A DNA stretch of 64,000 bases from CAYZTD01 sp964638155 (GTDB lineage: Archaea; Thermoplasmatota; E2; DHVEG-1), in the NCBI GenBank assembly GCA_964638155.1, contig CAZWYI010000010.1, forward strand, positions 1 to 64,000, written 5' to 3'. The stretch's first letter is position 1, and each line of letters opens with the position of its first letter. The translations under genes and the position numbers were made by a program. A model generated the notes under the pieces. That model ran no database searches. It was not told the origin of the DNA and saw only the letters and a list, made by a program, of their open reading frames with translations. Shown one piece after another: positions 1 to 7,562 of the stretch.

Positions 1-1
1 A

Positions 2-1549
2 AAAATACAACCGCTGAAGGCACTTAATCTTTATTTAAGTGCGAAACTCAGGTTAAATTGTAAAAACAACAAAATTTATGAGAAAAATAATTTTGTTACT
101 GATAATGGTATAATCCTCGATCAAGAACTCGATGACGACAACAAGGGATATACTGTTATCAGTCTCCAGGGGTCATTTTACGAAATGGGGCGTGCAAAAG
201 TAGAGTTAATTGGTAATTATATTGTTGAAGCAGTAAATGATAACAAGAATCTTCTTGGGAATAAATATGATGATGTAAAAAAAATAATTGCTGACTCCAC
301 TTGGAAACCAGATAGTGTTGAAGAAATGATGGAGGGTATGATTGATTGTCTGAATATAATGTATCCAGATGAAAACATTAAAAAAATTGATTTGAAAATT
401 CTAAATTCAATAGGTGATTGGAGTTATGGTTGTCGAAGTCATACGTGTTGGGGAAGATATGTAAACGACCCTGTAAAAACACTTTCTAGTAGACGCCTTG
501 ATTATCCATTACCTTTTAAATCAGCTTATCATCATATACTATATGCATATTCACCAGATGATAAAACCCCACGCTATGTTTCATTTGCTTGGCCTGGAAC
601 AGTTGTAGCAATCACTGGAGTAAATGAATATGGAACACTTGTATCATTACATGATTATCAATCATATGAAACAGATTTTAGTTGTGGTTGTATGCCGAGA
701 ATGGTTGCCTGTAACTATGCTCTTACCTATGTAAATAGTGATAACCTTTCAAAACATCTAAATAGTATATTTAACGAACTTCAAAACTATGAAGTAATGA
801 CCGCGTCCTTTGTTAACTACTATACACCAATGGGATATGGAGGGGTTATAACATGCAACCCAAATACTGAAGGATCTGATTTTTATCACTTGAGAAGACC
901 AAATACAAGTTGGCATCATGGAGAAGCAATGATTACGACTAATACTTGGACAGATGGATCATATACACCAATAGATGAGGATTTCAATGCAGATGAATAT
1001 TACAACGATGAAACACCAAAAACTCTTGAAAGCCACTGGAATTTATTAGATTTACCAGGTTATGGAAATTGGCTAAACGCTCATTTATTTAGTGTTGAAT
1101 ACCGTAATAAAGAGGATATGACAATACTTGCAGAAGGAAAACTAAACTTGTTTGGTAAAAGAACGCCCAGGCTTAAATATGAATGGGACGAACTATTTGA
1201 TCTTAAAAAACCTACAAATCCAAAATTAAATGGACCGGCAAAACTTAAAAAAAATACAGAATATACTTTTACAATTGAATCATATGATCCAAACAACGAC
1301 AAAATCTATTATTACCTAGATTGGGGAGACAACACAAATACTGGATGGAAAGGTCCTTTTTCTTCAGGGTCAATTGAGGAATTTACTCATTCATGGGATG
1401 ATGAAAAAGAATATTTAATAAAAGCAAAATCAAAAGATGAAACTGGGCTAGAGAGCAATTGGTCTACTTTAAAAATTACTACACCTAAAAATAAACCTAT
1501 TTTTAGAACAATTTTTGATAGATTGGAATCTTTCTTTAATTTTAGATAA
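2..1549 (+). CDS. C45-like Ntn hydrolase with C-terminal PKD-like domain (5' end outside window)
   Basis: The frame is open from the window edge, so the gene is cut at its 5' end. The ATG at 185 lies inside a conserved stretch (GSFYEMG, encoded just before and across it) that resembles the start of C45 acyl-CoA:6-APA acyltransferase/phospholipase-B-like Ntn hydrolases. The motif GCRSHTCWG followed by SSRRLDY matches the family pattern C-x-S-x(3)-W-G...R-N-x-D. This puts the likely autocatalytic Cys nucleophile at nt 431-433. A PKD/Ig-like beta-sandwich follows (nt about 1205-1475), then a hydrophobic tail (PIFRTIFDRL) that resembles the tail of the next gene. Known members cleave or form amide bonds; the substrate here is unknown. 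The beta domain and tail suggest a secreted protein. The family call is fairly sure, the activity is not. Confidence 0.75.
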   Translation, partial: KIQPLKALNLYLSAKLRLNCKNNKIYEKNNFVTDNGIILDQELDDDNKGYTVISLQGSFYEMGRAKVELIGNYIVEAVNDNKNLLGNKYDDVKKIIADSTWKPDSVEEMMEGMIDCLNIMYPDENIKKIDLKILNSIGDWSYGCRSHTCWGRYVNDPVKTLSSRRLDYPLPFKSAYHHILYAYSPDDKTPRYVSFAWPGTVVAITGVNEYGTLVSLHDYQSYETDFSCGCMPRMVACNYALTYVNSDNLSKHLNSIFNELQNYEVMTASFVNYYTPMGYGGVITCNPNTEGSDFYHLRRPNTSWHHGEAMITTNTWTDGSYTPIDEDFNADEYYNDETPKTLESHWNLLDLPGYGNWLNAHLFSVEYRNKEDMTILAEGKLNLFGKRTPRLKYEWDELFDLKKPTNPKLNGPAKLKKNTEYTFTIESYDPNNDKIYYYLDWGDNTNTGWKGPFSSGSIEEFTHSWDDEKEYLIKAKSKDETGLESNWSTLKITTPKNKPIFRTIFDRLESFFNFR

Positions 1550-1589
1550 TAAATGTAAAGAAATTTGGATAGAATTGTAAAATAATCTT

Positions 1590-1598
1590 TTTATATAA
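1590..1598 (+). promoter_or_regulatory. TATA box for candidate small RNA
   Basis: The sequence TTTATATAA is centred at 1594. An archaeal start site would be expected 24-28 bases downstream, at about 1620, which is where the strong stem of the candidate RNA begins. No open reading frame starts there. Confidence 0.5.
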
Positions 1599-1619
1599 TT
1601 TCTTATAAATAATATTATT

Positions 1620-1716
1620 GAGTTGGACGGGGTATTTGAAAAAACTCGTTTTTTTCTCATCCTTTCACCTCCTCTCCTTACCACCTCCCCCCGTTCAACA
1701 TTAATATTTTTACTAA
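1620..1716 (+). ncRNA. candidate structured small RNA with C/T-rich anti-SD-like segment
   Basis: An 11-bp stem joins GTTGGACGGGG (1622-1632) to CCCCGTTCAAC (1689-1699), with a single G-U pair. The loop holds an A6/T6 hairpin (about 1638-1656) and a C/T-rich stretch containing TCACCTCCTC (1665-1674). That stretch matches the conserved archaeal 16S rRNA 3' end, so it is complementary to Shine-Dalgarno sequences. A TATA box lies about 28 bases upstream of the stem, and T-runs after the stem (1706-1722) could end transcription. No known RNA family was recognised. The pairing is seen directly; expression and function are inferred. Confidence 0.45.
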
Positions 1717-1730
1717 TTTTTTACAAAAAT

Positions 1731-1766
1731 TTTAAATAAAACATATCCTATTAACAAGTGTTAATA
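1731..1766 (+). promoter_or_regulatory. promoter and palindromic operator of the C25 peptidase gene
   Basis: A TATA-like TTTAAATA (1731-1738) is followed by the palindrome TATTAACA-AG-TGTTAATA (1749-1766), which has two perfect 8-base arms. The palindrome covers the expected start site at about 1760 and ends 16 bases before the ATG. A bound regulator there would block initiation. Related TTAAC/GTTAA half-sites lie before the thioredoxin-like gene at 29604. Confidence 0.45.
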
Positions 1767-1782
1767 TTGGGGAGATAGAAGA

Positions 1783-3861
1783 ATGAAAAGTCTATCAATA
1801 TTAGTGGTAACATTACTATTAATTAGTAGTTTTGCTGCTATAGGAATTAGTAAAAAGGCTGAAGTCGAAACAAATAGTTTCGAGCAAGAAACAACAATTG
1901 AAAAAACTTTTTTAAAACCAACAATTGAAGGAAAAACCATAGAAAATACTCTTTATGCAAATATAAATCTAGAAGGAGCAAATAGCTTTACATATTTACC
2001 TGGAAAGCCAATTTTACCAGCATATAATAAAAAACTAAATTTACCATTTGGAGCAACCATTAAAGATATAGATTGCATTCCAAAAAATATACAAACAAAA
2101 ACAATAGAAAATAAAATCATTCCTGCGCCAAACGCAGTAATTACTAATATAGAAAATAATAAAGCAGAATACGAAATGGATGAAGAAATCTACAACTCAA
2201 ACAATTATTATCCTGAAAAATGGTACACTATATCAACAGGTGCTGGACTTGATGAAAACAGCGAACACAAAACATTTGTAAATATCAAATTCAATCCAGT
2301 TAAATACAGTCCAAACCAAAATAAAATCCAATACGCCGAAGATATCGAAGTAAATATTAAATATCAAACTTCAGAAGAAACACCTTTCCCAGAAACTGCA
2401 AACTATGATATGGTAATAATATCACCATCTGAGTTTAAAGGTGAATTACAAAGATTTGTTGCTCATAAAAACAAATATGAAATTGAAACATATTTGAAAA
2501 CAACAGAAGAAATATACAATGAATATGATGGATTTGACAAACCAGAACAAATCAAATATTTTATAAAAGATGCAATTGAAACAGAAGGAATAAAATATGT
2601 TTTACTTGTTGGCGGCATGACTTCATTAATTTCAGGAAAATCACGAGATGATGAAAATCAAGGATCACAAGATTGGTATCTACCAGTTAGATACACAAAT
2701 TTAAGAGAATCTGGTGGAGTATACGATCCAGGTTTTATAAGTGATCTATATTACGCAGATATATATGACTCTGAAGGAAATTTTTCAAGTTGGGACGAAG
2801 ATAAATATGGCGAAAGTGATGGAGTATATGCAAAATGGTCAATGTTTGGATCAAGAGATATAATTGATTTTTATCCAGATGTAATGGTTGGAAGACTCGC
2901 ATGTAGAAATTTAAACGAAGTTAAAAACGTTGTAACAAAAATAATAGACTATGAAAGACTAAAACATGAAACAAACTGGTTTGATGACATGGTTTTAATA
3001 GGCGGCGACTCGCACGATGATGCAGAAGATTATGTAGAAGGAGAAGTAGCATGCAGCCACATTGCAGATACTTATATGGAAGAATTTAATCCAATAAAGC
3101 TATATGCTTCAAATGGAAAAACAAGCCCTAATATCCCTAGTCCTGAAGCAATAAAAAGAGAGATAACTGCTGGATGTGGACATTTATTATTTGAAGGACA
3201 CGGACATCCGGGAAGCTGGAATACACACTGGCCGGGTGAATTCAACTGGGAAGATACACCTGGCGGTATAGATATATTAGATTTTCCATCTCTAAAAAAC
3301 GATGTGAAACTCCCAGTATGTGTAATAGGAGGATGCCACAACGGACAATTCAATGTAACATTAACTGCAACATCACTTGATAAGCCATTCATGTGGACAC
3401 ATGGAATGCCTGTACCAGAATGTTTCGCCTGGCATCTAGTAAAAATGAAAGGAGGAGGAACTATTGCAAGCTTTGGTAACACTGGACTTGGATATGGTGC
3501 AGTTGGAGAAAATGGAGATCTAGACGGAGACGGAGAAAACCTACCTGATACACTTGAAGCATTTGGTGGCCTACAGATAAGACTATTCTATGACACACTT
3601 GATGAGGGAAAAGAAATGCTTGGTGAAGCATGGTTAGGAGCCCAAACAAAATATCTTGATGCAAGGCCTGGTATGGACTATAACATTGATGCAAAAACAG
3701 TTGAGCAATGGCCAATGCTTGGAGATCCAAGCCTTAAAATAGGCGGATATCAAACAGACGACAAAGCAAAAAATATACCTGATTTATTTGAAAGATTCCC
3801 AGTGCTAGAAAAACTTTTAGAAATGCCAATCTTTCAAAGGATCCTAGAGAAAATCAATTAA
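1783..3861 (+). CDS. secreted gingipain-like C25 family cysteine peptidase
   Basis: The 692-aa protein begins with a signal peptide (residues 1-23, hydrophobic LSILVVTLLLISSFAAIGI). Next come a propeptide-like beta region (about 40-200) and the C25 catalytic fold. The catalytic dyad is visible as His473 in EGHGH and Cys518 in IGGCHNGQF. This is the usual gingipain order, with His then Cys about 45 residues later. It should act outside the cell in protein degradation, consistent with a peptide-feeding life. The tail (DLFERFPVLEKLL...PIFQRILEKI) resembles those of the genes ending at 1549 and 12469 and may be a sorting or anchoring signal. The start is supported by GGGGAGA upstream. The gene stands alone under its own promoter. 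Confidence 0.9.
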   Translation: MKSLSILVVTLLLISSFAAIGISKKAEVETNSFEQETTIEKTFLKPTIEGKTIENTLYANINLEGANSFTYLPGKPILPAYNKKLNLPFGATIKDIDCIPKNIQTKTIENKIIPAPNAVITNIENNKAEYEMDEEIYNSNNYYPEKWYTISTGAGLDENSEHKTFVNIKFNPVKYSPNQNKIQYAEDIEVNIKYQTSEETPFPETANYDMVIISPSEFKGELQRFVAHKNKYEIETYLKTTEEIYNEYDGFDKPEQIKYFIKDAIETEGIKYVLLVGGMTSLISGKSRDDENQGSQDWYLPVRYTNLRESGGVYDPGFISDLYYADIYDSEGNFSSWDEDKYGESDGVYAKWSMFGSRDIIDFYPDVMVGRLACRNLNEVKNVVTKIIDYERLKHETNWFDDMVLIGGDSHDDAEDYVEGEVACSHIADTYMEEFNPIKLYASNGKTSPNIPSPEAIKREITAGCGHLLFEGHGHPGSWNTHWPGEFNWEDTPGGIDILDFPSLKNDVKLPVCVIGGCHNGQFNVTLTATSLDKPFMWTHGMPVPECFAWHLVKMKGGGTIASFGNTGLGYGAVGENGDLDGDGENLPDTLEAFGGLQIRLFYDTLDEGKEMLGEAWLGAQTKYLDARPGMDYNIDAKTVEQWPMLGDPSLKIGGYQTDDKAKNIPDLFERFPVLEKLLEMPIFQRILEKIN

Positions 3862-4009
3862 ATTTTCTCTAACTTTTTTTATTTTATTTCTTTTTAATTT
3901 TAACACTATTTTTCTGAAAAATTATTCCTAAAAAAATAATACAATTAAGATTTTTCATAATATTCTACAAATAACTTTAAACCACAAAAGATCATTACAA
4001 AAAATAAGG

Positions 4010-4777
4010 ATGCAAAAAGAAGTAAATTCTCTTTATGAAAAAATTAAAGACAAAATAAGCAAAAAAGATTTTCTTGATAAAATTAAATTATTACAAAAAG
4101 AATCAGACGATCTTTTAGACGAATATACAATAGCTCTTTTATTATTAGATGAAATGGGAGAAAACACAAATATTTCCAAAATTTCTGAAATTAAACCAAA
4201 TCTAGAGTTTACAATAAAAGGAAAAATAACAGAAATAATTTCTTTAAGAACATTTACCAGAAAAAAAGGATCTCAAGGAAAAGTTGCTAACTTAGAGATA
4301 ACAGATGAAACAGGCTCATGTAACCTAGTCTTATGGGACAATGATGTAAAACTTTTAGAGGAAAAAAAAATTCAAAAAAATACTTTTATAAAAATTATAA
4401 ACGGATATGTAAAAGATGGTTACAATGGAATTGAGATAAATGTTGGTAAATATGGAATGATTGAGATAATAAAAGAAAATTTTGATAAAAATATATCAAA
4501 AGAAGAACAACAAAAAAACTCGATAAAAGGTGAAATTATTTTAATTAAACCAACAAGAGCCTTTTTTAAAAACAGTGGGAAATTTGGTTTTGTTACAGAT
4601 ATTAAAATAAAAGAAAAAGAGAATGAAAAACAGATAACTGTATGGGATGAAAAAGTAAAAGAGATACAAGATTACAAAATTGGAGATAAAATAAAAATTG
4701 AAAACATAGATAACAGAAGCAATAAAGGTAAAAAAGAACTGCATTTAAACGGTTCAGCAAAGATTTCTAGGATTTAG
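4010..4777 (+). CDS. RPA-like single-stranded DNA-binding protein with two OB folds
   Basis: This 255-aa protein has an N-terminal helical part (1-55), an OB fold at about 62-155 (FTIKGKITEI..., then ITDETGSCNLVLWD) and a second, more divergent OB fold at about 165-255 (KGEIILIKP...QITVWDEKVKEI). The LxITDxTGxxxxVxWD pattern is typical of archaeal replication protein A. The protein probably binds ssDNA in replication or repair. It is shorter than three- or four-OB archaeal RPAs and has no zinc finger. It converges with the DUF4346 gene, sharing four bases at the stops. The OB folds are clear, the exact RPA role less so. Confidence 0.8.
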   Translation: MQKEVNSLYEKIKDKISKKDFLDKIKLLQKESDDLLDEYTIALLLLDEMGENTNISKISEIKPNLEFTIKGKITEIISLRTFTRKKGSQGKVANLEITDETGSCNLVLWDNDVKLLEEKKIQKNTFIKIINGYVKDGYNGIEINVGKYGMIEIIKENFDKNISKEEQQKNSIKGEIILIKPTRAFFKNSGKFGFVTDIKIKEKENEKQITVWDEKVKEIQDYKIGDKIKIENIDNRSNKGKKELHLNGSAKISRI

Positions 4778-5103
4778 CAACCGCCTTGAACATATTTTTT
4801 ATTTTTTTCAAGAGCAATTTCAGCAAGTTTAATTTCTCTACCAAGATACATATAATGCTCTGGTAAAAGATTTTTAATATGTTTTGATATGGTGTCACAT
4901 ATGGCATCTGCTTTTTTTCCAACAAATACCTTATTTAAATTTCCAGAAACAATTTTGTTATTTTTGTAAACATTTTTAAAATACTCAACTCTTATCTGAT
5001 TATCCTTTTTATCTATTTCAATTACAAAAAAACCATTAGGATCAAGTTTTACATATTTTTCTTGTGTTTTTTCAGCTTTTATTAATGGAACTTCTTTAGA
5101 CAT
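4774..5103 (-). CDS. DUF4346-like small protein of the mtrAH/methionine operon
   Basis: This 109-aa protein resembles the DUF4346 domain, which in other archaea sits at the end of pterin-binding, dihydropteroate-synthase-like proteins. The cues are a central segment DPNGFFVIEID followed by RVEYF and the C-terminal pattern YLGREIKLAEIAL. It ends in GGC, an unusual terminal cysteine. It is the last gene of the operon, and its start overlaps the end of the MetE-like gene by 8 bases. It may help handle the methyl-pterin or corrinoid in that pathway. The family call is from memory of the pattern and moderate; the function is unknown. Confidence 0.6.
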   Translation of the reverse strand: MSKEVPLIKAEKTQEKYVKLDPNGFFVIEIDKKDNQIRVEYFKNVYKNNKIVSGNLNKVFVGKKADAICDTISKHIKNLLPEHYMYLGREIKLAEIALEKNKKYVQGGC

Positions 5104-5992
5104 TTATTTTTTCACCTGCTTTTACAAGATTGGTAAGTTTTTGAAATGCATTTTTTTGAGGAAGAGTTCTAAGACCGCAATCAGGTGCGATTTGACTTAT
5201 TTTTCCATCAAAAATATCTATTCCCTTTTTTATATGATCAACTATTTCCTCTACTGGTTCAACCTTTTTTATATCAGATCGAACTGAGCCAAGACATATC
5301 TCTTTATCAACTGAATAATTTTTGAATTCATCAAAAAGTTTTGGTCTAATCTTAAACTCATGAGATAAAATATCTACAGGTAAATTTAGAATCTTAGGAA
5401 TAACTTTTCCTACATCTCCACAAATATGCATTCTAACTTTACAGCTAATATTTTTTGTAACAATTTTTACTAATTCTTCAGCGTAATCAGGGTAATCTAC
5501 AGAAAAAAATGGCTCATCTATACTGATCATATCAACATATTTTTCTAAGTTTTTTGCTTCTTTTTGTAAAACGTATGCAAAATCAAAAGCTAGTTTTTGT
5601 TCATCTTTATAATACAGGTCAACACATGATCTAGAAAGAGTATAGGGGCCTGCGATAAGACCTATCAATTTTGTTTTTTTTGGAATTATTTTTTTTACAT
5701 ATTTTTGATCTTCAACAGTTATCTCACCGTCGTACTCTATTTTTTTTATAATTTCAGGCCGATTTCTAATACGAATCCCTTTTATTTTTCTATAATAAAT
5801 ATTTACAAAAGGATCTCTTGTTTGACCATCGGAAATAATATCTATTCCGGCATTTATCATATCCTTTACTGCATTTTTTATATTTTTATTCCAAGATGTA
5901 ATTTTTGAGTTATAAAAATTTTTAATAAATTCAAAATTATTTATATTTGTAGGGTAAGAACCAATTACCGAGGTTTCTATTTTTTTATTCAT
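5096..5992 (-). CDS. MetE-like (folate-independent) methionine synthase
   Basis: The 298-aa protein matches the C-terminal catalytic half of MetE and is the size of the short archaeal 'core' methionine synthases. Zinc-ligand positions are visible: His189 and Cys191 (RMHICGDV), Glu212 (SHEF) and Cys272 (PDCGLRT). IDEP at 159-162 matches the family active site. It lacks the folate-binding N-terminal half of classical MetE, so the methyl donor is probably a methylated corrinoid protein. MtrA is encoded two genes upstream. It would transfer the methyl group to homocysteine. It overlaps mtrH by 8 bases and the DUF4346 gene by 8, so translation is coupled. Confidence 0.85.
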   Translation of the reverse strand: MNKKIETSVIGSYPTNINNFEFIKNFYNSKITSWNKNIKNAVKDMINAGIDIISDGQTRDPFVNIYYRKIKGIRIRNRPEIIKKIEYDGEITVEDQKYVKKIIPKKTKLIGLIAGPYTLSRSCVDLYYKDEQKLAFDFAYVLQKEAKNLEKYVDMISIDEPFFSVDYPDYAEELVKIVTKNISCKVRMHICGDVGKVIPKILNLPVDILSHEFKIRPKLFDEFKNYSVDKEICLGSVRSDIKKVEPVEEIVDHIKKGIDIFDGKISQIAPDCGLRTLPQKNAFQKLTNLVKAGEKINV

Positions 5993-6893
5993 TTAAATAA
6001 AATTTCCTCCTAGGGTGAGAAATATCTGGTTTTATTCCAAAATAGGTATCTGTATATTCAGAAATAAGTATATCCTGCCACGTAATTATTGGTAAAACAT
6101 ATTTTGCATTTTCAACAGGGCCAAATATTGCAAAATCACCGCCGAATAAAGAAATATTAATGTTTGATGCTGAATCAACACTTTGTTTTGCTAGTTTAAA
6201 ATCTTTTAGCCAAGTTGACTTTTCTACTACGTTATGAATAGCACAACCTGTTGGATAACCATATTCTTCCTTTATAACAGGTATTACAGCAATTGACGCG
6301 CCGCTGTAATCACCTGGTGCCATTGCAGCAGTATCTATTAGTATTTTTTTAATACCCGTTTTTTTTGTAATATCTAAAAGACCTGTTTCTTTTAAGTGAG
6401 CGCTATTTTCAAGTACCTCAATTTTACCATCAGGTGATTTATCCTTTGGGTTGAAAGCAACAATTATTGCCATCTCTGGGGTGTTTTTCTTCAAACAATT
6501 TATTTCTTCTTCTGTTGAACCTATATGAATAGAATTGTATATTGTTCTATCTAGCAAATTGTTTTCTTTTAAAATGTTAAGTGTCTTTATCTTTAGTTCA
6601 GGCTCTATTATATCTACGGAAAAAGGATATTTTTCTGGAAGATTATCTATGATAAATTCAACTATTTCTTCTATATATTCTTCTTTTTTTATAAAAAAAT
6701 CTGGAATTGCAGGATTTCCAAGTTTTTTACTTAGGTTTAGCATATCTTCTAAGTTTTTCTTTGCAATTTTGAACTTAGGTTTTCCTTTGAAAAAAAACCC
6801 GCCAAAAAGAACCGTTGGGTTTTTACCAGGTTGTCCACCGATTTTAATATCTTTAATATTGTAGATTTTTTGTTTTTTTGTAAATGAAAACAT
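5985..6893 (-). CDS. mtrH: MtrH-like tetrahydromethanopterin:corrinoid methyltransferase
   Basis: The 302-aa sequence reads as MtrH throughout: an N-terminal KIGGQPGKNPTVLFGG, PFSVDIIEP, a central LIDTAAMAPGDYSGAS and YGYPTGCAIHNVVEKSTW. MtrH catalyses methyl transfer between H4MPT and the cobalt of MtrA. No MtrB-G membrane subunits are present, so this is not the sodium-pumping complex of methanogens. With MtrA and a MetE-like enzyme in the same operon, the methyl group most likely goes to methionine. It begins directly after the mtrA stop with no spacer and overlaps the MetE-like gene by 8 bases. Confidence 0.92.
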   Translation of the reverse strand: MFSFTKKQKIYNIKDIKIGGQPGKNPTVLFGGFFFKGKPKFKIAKKNLEDMLNLSKKLGNPAIPDFFIKKEEYIEEIVEFIIDNLPEKYPFSVDIIEPELKIKTLNILKENNLLDRTIYNSIHIGSTEEEINCLKKNTPEMAIIVAFNPKDKSPDGKIEVLENSAHLKETGLLDITKKTGIKKILIDTAAMAPGDYSGASIAVIPVIKEEYGYPTGCAIHNVVEKSTWLKDFKLAKQSVDSASNINISLFGGDFAIFGPVENAKYVLPIITWQDILISEYTDTYFGIKPDISHPRRKFYLNE

Positions 6894-7460
6894 TTATTTT
6901 CCTCTTTTTTTTATTTTACCTAAATAATTTATAACTATTTTTGAATGAAGCGCTCTTTTGTCATCAATAGTTGTTTTTTCTTGTTTAATTTTTATTGCAA
7001 TATACGTTTTACCAAAGGGTTTAACATCTTTATTTAAACATTCTTGGATTTCATTTTCTATTACTTTATTTTTTCTTTCATTTATTAAATCGATTATTTC
7101 AATTTGATTTCGAAAGCGATCTACTGCTTTTTTATCAAGATTTTCAATATATGGTATCGCGCCAGGTGCATCAATGATTCTTTTCTCTTTATCTATACCA
7201 TTTTTATTTAAAGATAATAAAGATGCTCCAGATCTATGGCCTCTAATCTCATTACCACATACTATTATAAACCTTATATTAGGATTTGATATAGTGTTTG
7301 CCACAATTTTTTCTATTCCAATGTTTTCTGTTTTTAATGGTCCGTATATCGCTACTTTTTGTGAAGGAGTATAATCGATATTTAGAAGTACTAATGCAAC
7401 CGGGCTTGCACTATCTATTTCTGTAAATTCTCCGCCCCATGGATAGTATTTTTCTTTCAT
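6894..7460 (-). CDS. mtrA: MtrA-like corrinoid protein, soluble short form
   Basis: This 188-aa protein carries the MtrA signature: an N-terminal YPWGGEF, GPLKTENIGIEKIVAN, NPNIRFIIVCGNEIRGH and IIDAPGAIPYIEN. His75 in the GH motif is the expected lower ligand to cobalt. Methanogen MtrA is about 240 aa with a C-terminal membrane anchor. This one stops after a basic tail with no hydrophobic segment, so it should be soluble. It is the first gene of the operon. A TATA-like ATTATAAA on the minus strand (about 7490-7497) lies roughly 30-35 bases before the ATG, giving a very short leader. Confidence 0.92.
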   Translation of the reverse strand: MKEKYYPWGGEFTEIDSASPVALVLLNIDYTPSQKVAIYGPLKTENIGIEKIVANTISNPNIRFIIVCGNEIRGHRSGASLLSLNKNGIDKEKRIIDAPGAIPYIENLDKKAVDRFRNQIEIIDLINERKNKVIENEIQECLNKDVKPFGKTYIAIKIKQEKTTIDDKRALHSKIVINYLGKIKKRGK

Positions 7461-7505
7461 ATTCTGTATCTAGTATAATAAAAACCGTTTATAATAGTTT
7501 TAATG

Positions 7506-7556
7506 TACCCTACCACAGTTTTATAAATAGATAGTTGTTTCCCTTGGATTAGGGTA
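7506..7556 (+). promoter_or_regulatory. radA promoter with flanking inverted repeat
   Basis: The TATA box TTTATAAATA (7520-7529) predicts a start at about 7550 and a leader near 12 bases. The inverted repeat TACCCTA (7506-7512) / TAGGGTA (7550-7556) brackets the TATA box and start site, a layout that suits a regulator. The same 100-bp gap holds the divergent mtrA promoter. Confidence 0.5.
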
Positions 7557-7562
7557 TTTTTT

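Noticed and set aside
1469..1684. Minus-strand frame of 71 codons over the end of the C45-like gene
   Set aside because: It overlaps the conserved tail of the plus-strand gene and the candidate RNA, is low-complexity Arg/Lys-Ser, and has no Shine-Dalgarno site.
3072..3482. Long minus-strand frame inside the C25 peptidase gene
   Set aside because: It is a shadow of the real gene; the plus strand carries the catalytic motifs and a signal peptide, and the minus frame shows no start site or motif.
6894..7460. Part of a methanogenic Mtr complex
   Set aside because: MtrB-G are absent, MtrA lacks its membrane anchor, and a MetE-like gene follows in the same operon.
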